42,895 nucleotides of DNA from Lachnospiraceae bacterium (GTDB lineage: Bacteria > Bacillota > Clostridia > Lachnospirales > Lachnospiraceae). This document shows positions 24,551 to 34,472 of the stretch, one piece after another; the stretch's first letter is position 1, and the number at the start of each line of letters is the position of its first letter. The translations under genes and the position numbers were made by a program. Below the pieces are notes generated by a model. The model had not been told where the DNA came from. It did not search any database and saw only the letters and a list, made by a program, of their open reading frames with translations. The stretch spans positions 1 to 42,895 of the forward strand of contig JAILES010000109.1 in the NCBI GenBank assembly GCA_024687205.1, in the 5' to 3' direction.

Positions 24551-25606
24551 ATGGCAGCAGAACTTGATGGAAGAAAAAAGAAGATACTGCAGGCGGTCAT
24601 AAGGAACTATCTTGAGACCGGCGAACCCGTGGGAAGCAGAACGATATCCAAATACACGGACTTAAACTTAAGCTCCGCGACCATAAGGAATGAGATGTCG
24701 GATCTGGAGGAACTGGGATATATAATCCAGCCCCATACTTCCGCAGGCCGTATCCCCACCGATCAGGCTTACCGCCTCTACGTGGACAGCATGATGGAGG
24801 AAAAGGACCGTGAGATCGGCGAACTGAAGGAGATGCTACTTGAAGCCGAGAACAAGGTGGACAAGGTACTTAAGAATGTTGCAAAAGTACTTGCCAACAA
24901 TACGAATTATGCCACGGTGGTATCGGCTCCCCAGATAAGAGGCAACAAGCTGAAGTTCCTGCAGCTTTCAAGAGTTGATGAAAACCAGATCCTGGCAGTC
25001 ATCGTGGTGGAAGGAAATGTCATAAGGAATGAGATGATATCCGTTGACGAACCGCTGACCGACGAGATGCTGCTGAAGCTGAACATACTGCTGAACACTC
25101 ATCTGACCGGGCTTTCCATCGATGAGATAAACCTCGGGATGATAACAGCGCTTAAAGAACAGGCAGGCATACACAGCGATCTGATCTCAACGGTGCTGGA
25201 TGCGGTGGCCGAAGCTATAAGAGGTGAGGAAGACCTGGAGATATATACCAGCGGAGCCAACAACTTCTTTAAATACCCTGAGCTGGCAGACAATGAGAAA
25301 GCCAGTGAGCTGATAGGGACTTTTGAAGAGAAAAAAGCACTTGCAAAGCTTGCGACCGAGAACCTGGCCGATGAGCAGAACACCGGCATACAGGTTTATA
25401 TCGGTGAAGAGTCGCCCATAAAGGCGATGAAGGACTGCAGCGTGGTAACGGCAACTTACGAACTGGAAGAGGGAATGAGAGGAAGCATCGCGATCATAGG
25501 TCCGAAGCGTATGGATTACGAGAAAGTGGTAGCCAGCTTAAAGACCATGAAGGACGAGCTTGAAAGAATATACAACAGGAGAAAGGAAGCTGATCCAGAT
25601 GGCTGA
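24551..25606 (+). CDS. hrcA: Heat-inducible transcriptional repressor HrcA
   Basis: The start at 24551 (351 residues) has GAGGGAGAG five bases upstream; the alternative GTG at 24527 lies inside CIRCE and is unlikely. The N-terminal winged helix (KKKILQAVIRNYLETGEPVGSRTISKY; then LSSATIRNEMSDLEELGYI; then PHTSAGRIPTD) is the standard HrcA DNA-binding unit. The GAF-like middle and the late GEESPIKAMKDCSVVTATYELEEGMRGSIAIIGPKRMDY block complete the family layout. It controls the operon it heads. The grpE start codon lies inside its last codons (eight-base overlap), which couples their translation. Confidence 0.95.
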   Translation: MAAELDGRKKKILQAVIRNYLETGEPVGSRTISKYTDLNLSSATIRNEMSDLEELGYIIQPHTSAGRIPTDQAYRLYVDSMMEEKDREIGELKEMLLEAENKVDKVLKNVAKVLANNTNYATVVSAPQIRGNKLKFLQLSRVDENQILAVIVVEGNVIRNEMISVDEPLTDEMLLKLNILLNTHLTGLSIDEINLGMITALKEQAGIHSDLISTVLDAVAEAIRGEEDLEIYTSGANNFFKYPELADNEKASELIGTFEEKKALAKLATENLADEQNTGIQVYIGEESPIKAMKDCSVVTATYELEEGMRGSIAIIGPKRMDYEKVVASLKTMKDELERIYNRRKEADPDG

Positions 25607-26249
25607 TAAGAAGAAAAAAGAGCTTGAAGAAGAAAAGCTGAAGGAAGAAGAGACAAAGGAAGAAACCAAAGAAGAGAATAAGGAAGCGGCCGGCAATCCG
25701 GAAGAAGAAAGCCCTGAGAGCGCAGAAAAAGAAGAGACAGCGGAAGCCGGGGAAACAGCGGAAGGATCCGGGGAGGAAAGCAAAGAGGAAACACCCGAAA
25801 GCGGCAAGAAAGATAAGATGCAGGAGAAGCTTGATGAGCTGAACGACAAGGTGATGCGTCAGATGGCCGAATTCGACAACTTCCGCAGAAGGAGCGAAAA
25901 AGAAAAGCAGGCGATGTTTGAGACCGGAGCCAAGAGCGTGATAGAGAAGCTCCTTCCTATAGTAGATAACTTCGAAAGAGGACTGGCTGCGATCCAGGAG
26001 GAGGAAGCAAAGACAGCTTTCGCCGAAGGAATGCAGAAAGTATACAGGCAGCTGATGGACGAGCTGGAAAAGCTGGAAGTAAAACCCATCGAAGCCGTGG
26101 GCTGCGAGTTCGACCCGAACTTCCACAATGCGGTGATGCATGTTGAAGACGAGGAAGCCGGCGAGAACGTGGTAGTCGAAGAACTTCAAAAAGGATACAT
26201 GTACCGCGAGAACGTCGTAAGACACAGCATGGTAAAGGTGGCTAACTAG
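25599..26249 (+). CDS. grpE: Nucleotide exchange factor GrpE
   Basis: The start at 25599 gives 216 residues. Residues about 1-75 are a very Glu/Lys-rich, low-complexity tail. From about 76 the typical dimer helix (KDKMQEKLDELNDKVMRQMAEFDNFRRRSEKEK) and the beta-domain (GCEFDPNFHNAVMHVEDEE; then VVEELQKGYMYRENVVRHSMVKVAN) follow. GrpE drives ADP release from DnaK in the cytosol. AGGAAG lies within a dozen bases upstream, inside hrcA. The long acidic N-terminus is longer than usual; the core domain appears complete. Confidence 0.95.
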   Translation: MADKKKKELEEEKLKEEETKEETKEENKEAAGNPEEESPESAEKEETAEAGETAEGSGEESKEETPESGKKDKMQEKLDELNDKVMRQMAEFDNFRRRSEKEKQAMFETGAKSVIEKLLPIVDNFERGLAAIQEEEAKTAFAEGMQKVYRQLMDELEKLEVKPIEAVGCEFDPNFHNAVMHVEDEEAGENVVVEELQKGYMYRENVVRHSMVKVAN

Positions 26250-26285
26250 CGGCGTCAGGTCTGATACAACAAAGTAAATTATTAG

Positions 26286-28226
<1,941 letters not shown>

Positions 28227-28252
28227 GCAGAATAAAGAAAAAATAAAGGATC

Positions 28253-28285
28253 AACACATGGGGCATTTGCTATGCCTCATGTGTT
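28253..28285 (+). other. Strong hairpin between dnaK and dnaJ
   Basis: AACACATGGGGCAT (28253-28266) pairs with ATGCCTCATGTGTT (28272-28285) over 14 bp with one G-U pair and a five-base loop. No T-run follows (ACGTTATAAG), so it is not a standard terminator. It could act as an RNA processing or stability element that lowers dnaJ relative to dnaK. Confidence 0.75.
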
Positions 28286-28308
28286 ACGTTATAAGGATGT
28301 GAACCGAC

Positions 28309-29484
28309 ATGGCTGATAAAAGAGATTATTATGAGGTACTCGGCGTAGAAAAAACTGCCGATGATGCCGCTATAAAAGCAGCATACAGAAAGCTGGCGAA
28401 GAAATACCACCCGGATATGAACCCCGGTGATAAGGAAGCCGAAGCAAAATTCAAAGAGGCATCCGAAGCGTATGCCGTTCTTTCCGATGCGGAAAAAAGA
28501 AGACAGTACGACCAGTTCGGACATGCCGCATTTGAAGGCGGAGCAGGCGGAGGCGGCTTCGGAGGTTTCGATTTCGGCAGCATGGATTTCTCGGATATAT
28601 TCGGAGATATCTTCGGTGATTTCTTCGGTGGCGGAAGGTCAAGGGGCGGCAGAGGCAATGGCCCCATGAAGGGTGCGAACTTGCGGACCAGCGTGCGCAT
28701 GAGCTTTGAGGAAGCCGTATTCGGTTGCACCAAGGAAGTGGAGCTTAATGTCAAGGAAGAATGCGCTACCTGTAAGGGAAGCGGTGCAAAGCCCGGCAGC
28801 AGTGCGGAGACCTGTTCAAAGTGCGGCGGTAAAGGGCAGGTGGTCTATACCCAGCAGTCCATGTTCGGTGTGATAAGAAATGTTCAGAACTGTCCCGATT
28901 GCGGCGGTTCCGGAAAGATAATAAAAGACAAATGTCCGGATTGCCGCGGAACGGGTTATGTTTCCATGAGAAAGAAATATGCGGTGGAATTCCCCGCAGG
29001 TGTGGACAACGGTCAGTGCAAGCGCATGAGCGGGCTCGGTGAACCCGGTTCCAACGGCGGACCGAGAGGTGATGTGCTTGTAGAAGCTGTAGTAAGTCCC
29101 CATCCGATCTTCCAGAGAGAGGATCAGAACATCTTCTCGACAGTGCCTGTCAGTTTCGCGATAGCAGCCCTCGGCGGTGATATCGTGATAGAGACCGTTG
29201 ACGGTCCCGTTATATATGAGGTAAAGCCCGGAACCCAGACGGATACCAGGGTAAGGCTGAAAGGCAAAGGCGTGCCTTCACTGCGCGATGCGAGAAACAG
29301 GGGAGATCATTATGTGACACTGATAGTGCAGACGCCCGAAAAGCTCAGCAGCAAGGCTAAGGAACTCTTAAAGCAGTATGATGCCGAGACAGGAGACAGT
29401 CTCCATGCTGCGGAGAAATTCAAGGCCGGTCACGGAAGCAGTGATGAGGGCAGCAAAAAGCCCAAACGCAAGAAACTATTCTGA
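28309..29484 (+). CDS. dnaJ: Co-chaperone DnaJ (Hsp40)
   Basis: This 391-residue protein has the J domain with His34-Pro35-Asp36 ([10 protein letters not shown]), a Gly/Phe-rich stretch at about 75-120 (GGFGGFDFG...DFFGGGRS), four CxxCxGxG zinc motifs ([32 protein letters not shown]) and the C-terminal substrate domains ending in a Lys-rich tail. It stimulates the DnaK ATPase and delivers substrates. AAGGA lies ahead of the ATG by about ten bases. It is the last gene of the heat-shock operon; its stop lies five bases from the convergent esterase gene and I see no terminator between them. Confidence 0.97.
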   Translation: MADKRDYYEVLGVEKTADDAAIKAAYRKLAKKYHPDMNPGDKEAEAKFKEASEAYAVLSDAEKRRQYDQFGHAAFEGGAGGGGFGGFDFGSMDFSDIFGDIFGDFFGGGRSRGGRGNGPMKGANLRTSVRMSFEEAVFGCTKEVELNVKEECATCKGSGAKPGSSAETCSKCGGKGQVVYTQQSMFGVIRNVQNCPDCGGSGKIIKDKCPDCRGTGYVSMRKKYAVEFPAGVDNGQCKRMSGLGEPGSNGGPRGDVLVEAVVSPHPIFQREDQNIFSTVPVSFAIAALGGDIVIETVDGPVIYEVKPGTQTDTRVRLKGKGVPSLRDARNRGDHYVTLIVQTPEKLSSKAKELLKQYDAETGDSLHAAEKFKAGHGSSDEGSKKPKRKKLF

Positions 29485-29489
29485 AAAGC

Positions 29490-30839
29490 TCAGTAGCTTA
29501 CGGCGAGCCCCAGGAGATCGAAGATACCTTCATTCCTGTGTTCCGGTGAAGCTTCAAAGCGTATGCTGTGATGGGAGACAGAGTCGTCCAGTACACAGTT
29601 TACATACAAAAGACGGTCACTTCTGAGATTTTCGTTGTAAGTGTCAATAGTGGTAAACAGTTTATCATCAACATAAACATTCATTACGGCGCAGCCTCCC
29701 TCGGGAGCTGTGCCGTATTCTATATAGGCAAAGCCAAGGCTTTTGCACTCGGTTTCAAAACTGATGTTGCCGCCCGCTTCAGTGCGCCATCCGTCTCCGT
29801 GAAGTATGGGAGGATCGGGATGTACAGCTTCAAAGCCTTCCGAGGATATGGGCGTAATATCATTATTGTATAAAAAATCAGAGTGCTCAAAGCGTACGGC
29901 GGTAAGATGTTCTTCGGGTACCGTGTATTCACCGGGCGGGTTATCGTTAATACCGGCAAGCACGGTCGAATAAAACGAAGTGAGTATATGAGCTATCAGC
30001 TGATGACCCGGATTGAGAGGGTGTATCATGTCGGGATCACCCACCTTATCCCAGGGCACATAACCTCCGAAGACCAGAGAGTAGTAGCTGATGGCCGGCA
30101 GATCGTAGGATTCGATTATCGGAAAATGTGTCTCCACAAAACAGTGTGAATCGCTGCAGATGATGAGCGGGACCACGGCAGGAGCATTGTCCTGTTTAAG
30201 CAGATGCAGAAGCAGGGAATCATAAGTTTCCCGATTTATCTCGGTGCTGTCATTTACCGAAAACTCAACCGTGATAAGATCAGGCTTAAAGGAGAGCAGA
30301 TCGTCATCGGCTCTGTGCACGCCTATATATGAGTCGGTTGCACCTATGCCTGCATTAACGTAATTGAACTCTGCATCCGGAAAAGTCTTCTGCCACCACA
30401 GAGTGGTAAGATAGGCATAGCAGTTCGTGATCATCGGATCCGCATTGGAGCCTGCTGTTATGGAACCGCCGATGTATCCCAGTGTGATGGTCTCACCCTT
30501 TGCGGCGCGCCGCATCACATCCTTTATCCTTTCGGTATTTCCTTCCCTCATCACAGAGACTTTCAGCATTTCATCGGTAACCCCGATGCCTTCCACAGTC
30601 GGAGGAGCAGCCATGTTTTCTATTATCGAAGCGGGAACCGTTGTGTCATCTTCGACGGGGGATTCAAAACCCGGCATATCAAGGACTACCACTTCTTCAG
30701 GATCTTCGGGAGCGATAGTCGGACTTGCCGCGATCTCTTCCGCAGTTTCGCTTTCAACAGCATCGGGAAGCGGAGCATCGGTCTTTCCGCAGGCACATAA
30801 TATGATCAAAATTAGACAAAATATAAAGTATTTTTTCAC
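29490..30839 (-). CDS. SGNH/GDSL hydrolase lipoprotein, possible acetyl-xylan esterase
   Basis: The GTG ending at 30839 is chosen because GGAG lies seven bases upstream of it; an ATG six bases earlier is too close to that site. The 449-residue product has a lipoprotein signal with lipobox L14-C15-A16-C17 and an acidic Pro/Glu linker to about residue 70. The SGNH blocks are G124-G125-S126-I-T (nucleophile Ser126), NAGIGATDS (oxyanion Gly), V191-EFSVN196 and D270-MIH273 for the Asp-x-x-His. The last 130 residues look like a beta-sandwich. It would sit on the outer face of the membrane. An acetyl-xylan or other sugar-ester substrate is inferred from the xylan genes nearby; the family has other substrates. 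Confidence 0.78.
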   Translation of the reverse strand: MKKYFIFCLILIILCACGKTDAPLPDAVESETAEEIAASPTIAPEDPEEVVVLDMPGFESPVEDDTTVPASIIENMAAPPTVEGIGVTDEMLKVSVMREGNTERIKDVMRRAAKGETITLGYIGGSITAGSNADPMITNCYAYLTTLWWQKTFPDAEFNYVNAGIGATDSYIGVHRADDDLLSFKPDLITVEFSVNDSTEINRETYDSLLLHLLKQDNAPAVVPLIICSDSHCFVETHFPIIESYDLPAISYYSLVFGGYVPWDKVGDPDMIHPLNPGHQLIAHILTSFYSTVLAGINDNPPGEYTVPEEHLTAVRFEHSDFLYNNDITPISSEGFEAVHPDPPILHGDGWRTEAGGNISFETECKSLGFAYIEYGTAPEGGCAVMNVYVDDKLFTTIDTYNENLRSDRLLYVNCVLDDSVSHHSIRFEASPEHRNEGIFDLLGLAVSY

Positions 30840-31152
30840 TGTCATTCTCCATTTTTGCTGTTTAGATATCACACATATAAGTAGCGATCGCTGTCGTCAG
30901 TCCATCCGGCATTATGTATCCGGCATCCGGACTGTGTGAAGCCGCCGGCGCTAAATGAGCACAAGCCGACAGGCGCGGTGCGAATGTAGCGTCCGTTGCG
31001 AGCTGAACCCAAGCGGGAGCGGGTCCGGAGACGGATACATATGCACGGATGGGCGTATGTCGATCCCGGTATAGCAACTATGTATTGTAACGGACGGGAA
31101 GAAAAAACACAAGCAGTTGTAAAACATCGCTTGCTGTGATATAGTTGTATCC
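30840..31152. other. GC-rich intergenic block with inverted and direct repeats
   Basis: This gap between divergent genes has about 59% G+C at 30901-31080, higher than its surroundings. ATCCGGCAT is repeated directly at 30904-30912 and 30918-30926, within an AGTCC...GGACT stem (about 30899-30933). GGAT-A-CATATGC (31033-31044) pairs with GCGTATG-TC-GATCC (31053-31066) with G-T pairs. Short frames exist on the minus strand, but none has a ribosome binding site. It may be a structured RNA or one copy of a dispersed repeat. Only the promoter at its right end is clearly assignable. Confidence 0.55.
31117..31145 (+). promoter_or_regulatory. Promoter giving a probable leaderless glycosyltransferase mRNA
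   Basis: TTGTAA at 31117-31122 and TATAGT at 31140-31145 are separated by 17 bp, and TGA precedes TATAGT (extended -10). Seven bases follow before the ATG at 31153, so transcription would start at about 31152 and the ATG would be at +2. Confidence 0.7.
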
Positions 31153-32118
31153 ATGGACGAAGCAAAGAAAAAAATCTCGGTACTGATACCCTGTTATAAC
31201 GAAGAAGAGAATGTAAAGCCGATCTGTGCGGCCGTTGAAGCCGTGCTTAAGAAGGATTTATCGAAGTATGATTATGAGATAGTTTTTATCGATAACAATT
31301 CCACGGACAGAACGAGGGAATATCTTTACGAGATATGCAGTGAGAATAAGAAGGTGAAGGCGATACTGAATGCCAAGAATTTCGGTCAGTTCAATTCGCC
31401 TTATTACGGTATGTGCCAGACCACGGGAGACTGCACTATATCCATGTGTGCGGATTTCCAGGATCCGGTGGATATGCTGCCCAAGCTGGTTGCGGAATGG
31501 GAGAAAGGCTTCAAGATCGTTTCCGCGATCAAGACCACCAGTAAGGAGAATCCCATAATGCGTCTGCTCAGGACCATCTATTACAAGATGATCAAGAAGA
31601 TGAGCGAGGTAGAGCAGATAGAGCACTTTACCGGTTTCGGACTTTATGATAAGTCATTTATAGAGGTGCTGAAGAATCTTGATGACCCGATTCCTTTCTT
31701 AAGAGGTATAGTTGCGGAACTGGGTTTTGACAGAAAAGAGATACCTTACGAACAACAGAAGCGTGCGGCAGGTGTTACGCATAACAATTTCTATACACTG
31801 TATGATGCCGCAATGCTCTCATTCACCTCCTATACGAAGGTGGGACTGAGGCTTGCGACCTTCTTCGGCTTCTTTATCTCGGGAGCTTCGCTTGTTGTTG
31901 CATTGGTGTATTTTATCTACAAGCTGCTGCACTGGAATACTTTTAAAGCCGGCATGGCACCGCTGATCATAGGCATGTTCTTCTTTAATGCGGTGACTCT
32001 GTTCTTTATAGGGTTGCTGGGTGAGTATGTGCTGAGCATGAATAAGAGGCTGATGCACAGGCCTCTTGTCATAGAAGAAAAACGTCTGAATTTTGATCAG
32101 GAAGAAAGTTCAGAGTGA
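31153..32118 (+). CDS. Family 2 glycosyltransferase, polyprenyl-phosphate type
   Basis: This 321-residue protein has a GT2 domain of about 235 residues: LIPCYNEEENV near the N-terminus, FIDNNSTDRT, and the DXD-like region MCADFQDP at about 96-103. Two C-terminal membrane spans (about 233-258 and 270-293) follow. This is the DPM1/GtrB layout, in which a sugar is moved to undecaprenyl phosphate at the membrane. No Shine-Dalgarno precedes the ATG, which lies at +2 of a good promoter. Its end overlaps the convergent epimerase gene by nine bases. It may load the dideoxyhexose or another sugar for a surface polysaccharide. Confidence 0.85.
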   Translation: MDEAKKKISVLIPCYNEEENVKPICAAVEAVLKKDLSKYDYEIVFIDNNSTDRTREYLYEICSENKKVKAILNAKNFGQFNSPYYGMCQTTGDCTISMCADFQDPVDMLPKLVAEWEKGFKIVSAIKTTSKENPIMRLLRTIYYKMIKKMSEVEQIEHFTGFGLYDKSFIEVLKNLDDPIPFLRGIVAELGFDRKEIPYEQQKRAAGVTHNNFYTLYDAAMLSFTSYTKVGLRLATFFGFFISGASLVVALVYFIYKLLHWNTFKAGMAPLIIGMFFFNAVTLFFIGLLGEYVLSMNKRLMHRPLVIEEKRLNFDQEESSE

Positions 32119-33027
32119 CAGCAGTTCTTTAATACCGTCTTCAAAGGTTACCGCGGGCTTATAGCCCGTGTCTTTGTTTAAACCGCTGATATCACCCACC
32201 AGATACATGGGCTCTTTGGCCGCATATGGGCGTTTCCCTATGCCCTCAAGCAGTGCGGGGTGATCGCCGAGGCGGGCGATGGTCTCTATATATTCCTTCA
32301 TCACATGTCCTTCACCCGAAGCGATGGGATAGGGCGTGTTTTCTTTTCCGCTTCTTGCAACGGATAAAAGTGCAGCGGCAAGATCATAAACATGAACATA
32401 ATCCCAGATCTGCTCGCAGCCGCTCATATCGATAAGGGCTTTTTCCTTTACGGCTCTGATACAGCTGCTGATAAGAGTTTTTTCCCTGTCGTGGGGACCG
32501 TAGCCGCTTAAGATCCTGGGCCAGTAGAAAGGCAGAGCTTCGTAAGAAGCCTTTTCGTAAGCAAGTCTTCTGGCTTCGCACTTTGCCTCCGCGTAGGCGT
32601 TCAGAGGGTTTTCTTTCGTGAATTCATTTATGGGTACGTCAACCACGCCGACTTCCGCCTGGGAGCCGGGGGCGAGGAAACGTTTTGCACCAAGACGAAG
32701 GGCGGCTTCTACCGCATCGAGTTCGTAGGCTATATTCTGCTTCTGGCCTTCGGGATTGTATCTTGCATTTTCAAAATCCGCAGACCAGCCCAGATGTATA
32801 AAGATATCACAGCCTCTTGCAGCATCCGCAAGCTCACGGCTGCCGGCGAGTTCACCGAGGGGGCATTCGATCAGAGTCACGTCTTTGTTGATCAGAGACT
32901 TTCTTGAGGAAGACGGCCGTATGACGGCTATCGCCCCATTGCCCTCATTTTTGATCTGTCTTATGAGTGCCAGGCCGATGAAGCTGGTGGCGCCGGTTAT
33001 CACGATTTTTTCTTTTGCTTTTTCCAT
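32110..33027 (-). CDS. NAD-dependent epimerase/dehydratase (SDR), likely dideoxysugar reductase or epimerase
   Basis: The start ATG ends at 33027 and gives 305 residues; the longer frame would include the promoter. The N-terminus has the NAD motif TGATSFIG (9-16), and the catalytic Tyr-x-x-x-Lys is YAEAKCEA near residues 145-152. The family spans UDP/CDP-sugar epimerases and reductases. Its divergent partner genes make CDP-4-keto-3,6-dideoxyglucose, so a CDP-paratose, CDP-abequose or CDP-ascarylose-forming step is likely but unproven. There is no ribosome binding site; the ATG is at +2 of an extended -10 promoter. Its stop codon lies inside the end of the glycosyltransferase gene. Confidence 0.8.
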   Translation of the reverse strand: MEKAKEKIVITGATSFIGLALIRQIKNEGNGAIAVIRPSSSRKSLINKDVTLIECPLGELAGSRELADAARGCDIFIHLGWSADFENARYNPEGQKQNIAYELDAVEAALRLGAKRFLAPGSQAEVGVVDVPINEFTKENPLNAYAEAKCEARRLAYEKASYEALPFYWPRILSGYGPHDREKTLISSCIRAVKEKALIDMSGCEQIWDYVHVYDLAAALLSVARSGKENTPYPIASGEGHVMKEYIETIARLGDHPALLEGIGKRPYAAKEPMYLVGDISGLNKDTGYKPAVTFEDGIKELLSL

Positions 33028-33034
33028 GTAGAAT

Positions 33035-33067
33035 ACTATATCATAGTTCGGGGATTTATGATATAGT
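33035..33067. promoter_or_regulatory. Mirror-image divergent promoters of the dideoxysugar genes
   Basis: ACTATATCATA (33035-33045) and TATGATATAGT (33057-33067) are perfect inverted copies 11 bp apart. Each carries the extended -10 TGATATAGT, one facing the epimerase (TATAGT seven bases from its ATG) and one facing the rfbH-like gene. Neither has a good -35. The shared palindrome could also bind a regulator that controls both directions together. Confidence 0.7.
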
Positions 33068-33116
33068 AGATTGAAATGGGCCGGGAGAAGGCAAGGGGAA
33101 TATACAGGAGGAAACA

Positions 33117-34472
33117 ATGAGCTGGAAAGACGAAAGAGAAGCCAGAGAAGATATACTTAAGCTGGTAGGGGAATATTATGAGCAGTTCCATGCCCCGAAG
33201 CAGAATACTGCATATACGGAAGGGGACAGGATCCCCTATGCATCGAGAGTCTATGATGAAAAAGAAATGAAGAATCTGGTGGATTCTTCCCTGGAATTCT
33301 GGCTGACATCCGGACGTTACACAAAGGAATTCGAGAAGTCCCTTGCGGAGTTCATCGGGGTAAGATTCTGTTCCCTTGTGAACTCGGGTTCATCGGCAAA
33401 TCTGCTGGCATTCATGACGCTGACATCTCCGCTTCTCGGAGACAGGGCCGTGAAACGCGGTGATGAAGTGATAACCGTAGCTGCAGGTTTTCCCACTACG
33501 GTGGCGCCCATCATACAGTACGGAGCCGTTCCGGTATTCGTGGATGTAAAGATACCCCAGTACAACATAGATGTGGACAAGCTGGAAGAGGCCCTCAGTC
33601 ATAAGACCAGGGCGGTGATGATCGCCCACACTCTCGGCAATCCCTTTGATCTGAAGACCGTAAGGGAGTTTTGTGACGAGTACGGTCTGTGGCTGATAGA
33701 GGATAACTGCGATGCGTTGGGCTCGGAATACAGGCTGAAGGGTGAACTGAAGAAAACCGGTTCGGTCGGTGATATAGCTACTTCAAGTTTTTATCCGCCT
33801 CACCATATGACCATGGGAGAAGGCGGAGCTGTATATACCGATGATCCCCTGCTTCACAGGATAGCAAGATCGATGCGCGACTGGGGAAGGGACTGCGTCT
33901 GTGCACCCGGACAGGACAATCTCTGCGGACACCGCTTTGACGGTCAGTACGGGGAGCTGCCCGCAGGCTATGACCACAAATACGTATACTCACATTTCGG
34001 TTACAATCTGAAGTCCACCGACATGCAGGCAGCCATCGGCTGTGCGCAGCTGGAGAAACTTCCGGAGTTCACGAAAAAGAGAAGGGAACATTTCGAATTT
34101 CTTGACAGCCGTATCCGGGAAGGCCTGAAAGGCAGCGAAGATAAACTGATACTTCCGGTAAAGCAGCCCGATTCCGAACCCAGCTGGTTCGGCTATATGA
34201 TGACCTGCGGGAAGGGAACCGACAGGAACAGACTTGTGCCCTATCTGGAGAGCAAAGGCATACAGACCAGGATGCTCTTTGCGGGCAATCTGATAAAACA
34301 TCCCTGTTTTGATACCCTGAGGAACGATGCGGGTGCCTACAGGGTAGTCGGGGAACTGAAGAATACCGACAGGATAATGCGTGATTCCTTCTGGGTAGGA
34401 GTATATCCGGGAATGAGCGAAGACAGACTGGCATATATGGCAGAGCAGATAGTGAGGGGTGTAAATGGATAA
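33117..34472 (+). CDS. rfbH: CDP-4-keto-6-deoxyglucose 3-dehydratase (RfbH/E1 type)
   Basis: This 451-residue protein belongs to the DegT/DnrJ/EryC1 fold but carries the marks of RfbH/E1. The PLP lysine is replaced by histidine (FYPPHHMTMGEGG; His229 aligns with the usual Lys). Cysteines for a [2Fe-2S] cluster are C198, C260, C262 and C270 in the pattern C-x61-C-x-C-x7-C. E1 removes the 3-hydroxyl from CDP-4-keto-6-deoxyglucose using PMP and electrons from a reductase (E3). No E3 gene is in this window. AGGAGGAAACA precedes the ATG. It overlaps the next gene by eight bases, so the two form one operon. Confidence 0.92.
   Translation: MSWKDEREAREDILKLVGEYYEQFHAPKQNTAYTEGDRIPYASRVYDEKEMKNLVDSSLEFWLTSGRYTKEFEKSLAEFIGVRFCSLVNSGSSANLLAFMTLTSPLLGDRAVKRGDEVITVAAGFPTTVAPIIQYGAVPVFVDVKIPQYNIDVDKLEEALSHKTRAVMIAHTLGNPFDLKTVREFCDEYGLWLIEDNCDALGSEYRLKGELKKTGSVGDIATSSFYPPHHMTMGEGGAVYTDDPLLHRIARSMRDWGRDCVCAPGQDNLCGHRFDGQYGELPAGYDHKYVYSHFGYNLKSTDMQAAIGCAQLEKLPEFTKKRREHFEFLDSRIREGLKGSEDKLILPVKQPDSEPSWFGYMMTCGKGTDRNRLVPYLESKGIQTRMLFAGNLIKHPCFDTLRNDAGAYRVVGELKNTDRIMRDSFWVGVYPGMSEDRLAYMAEQIVRGVNG

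Noticed and set aside
30862..31165. Short minus-strand frames of 60-100 codons in the GC-rich block
   Set aside because: Several frames overlap one another, none has a ribosome binding site, and base composition alone explains the lack of stops.
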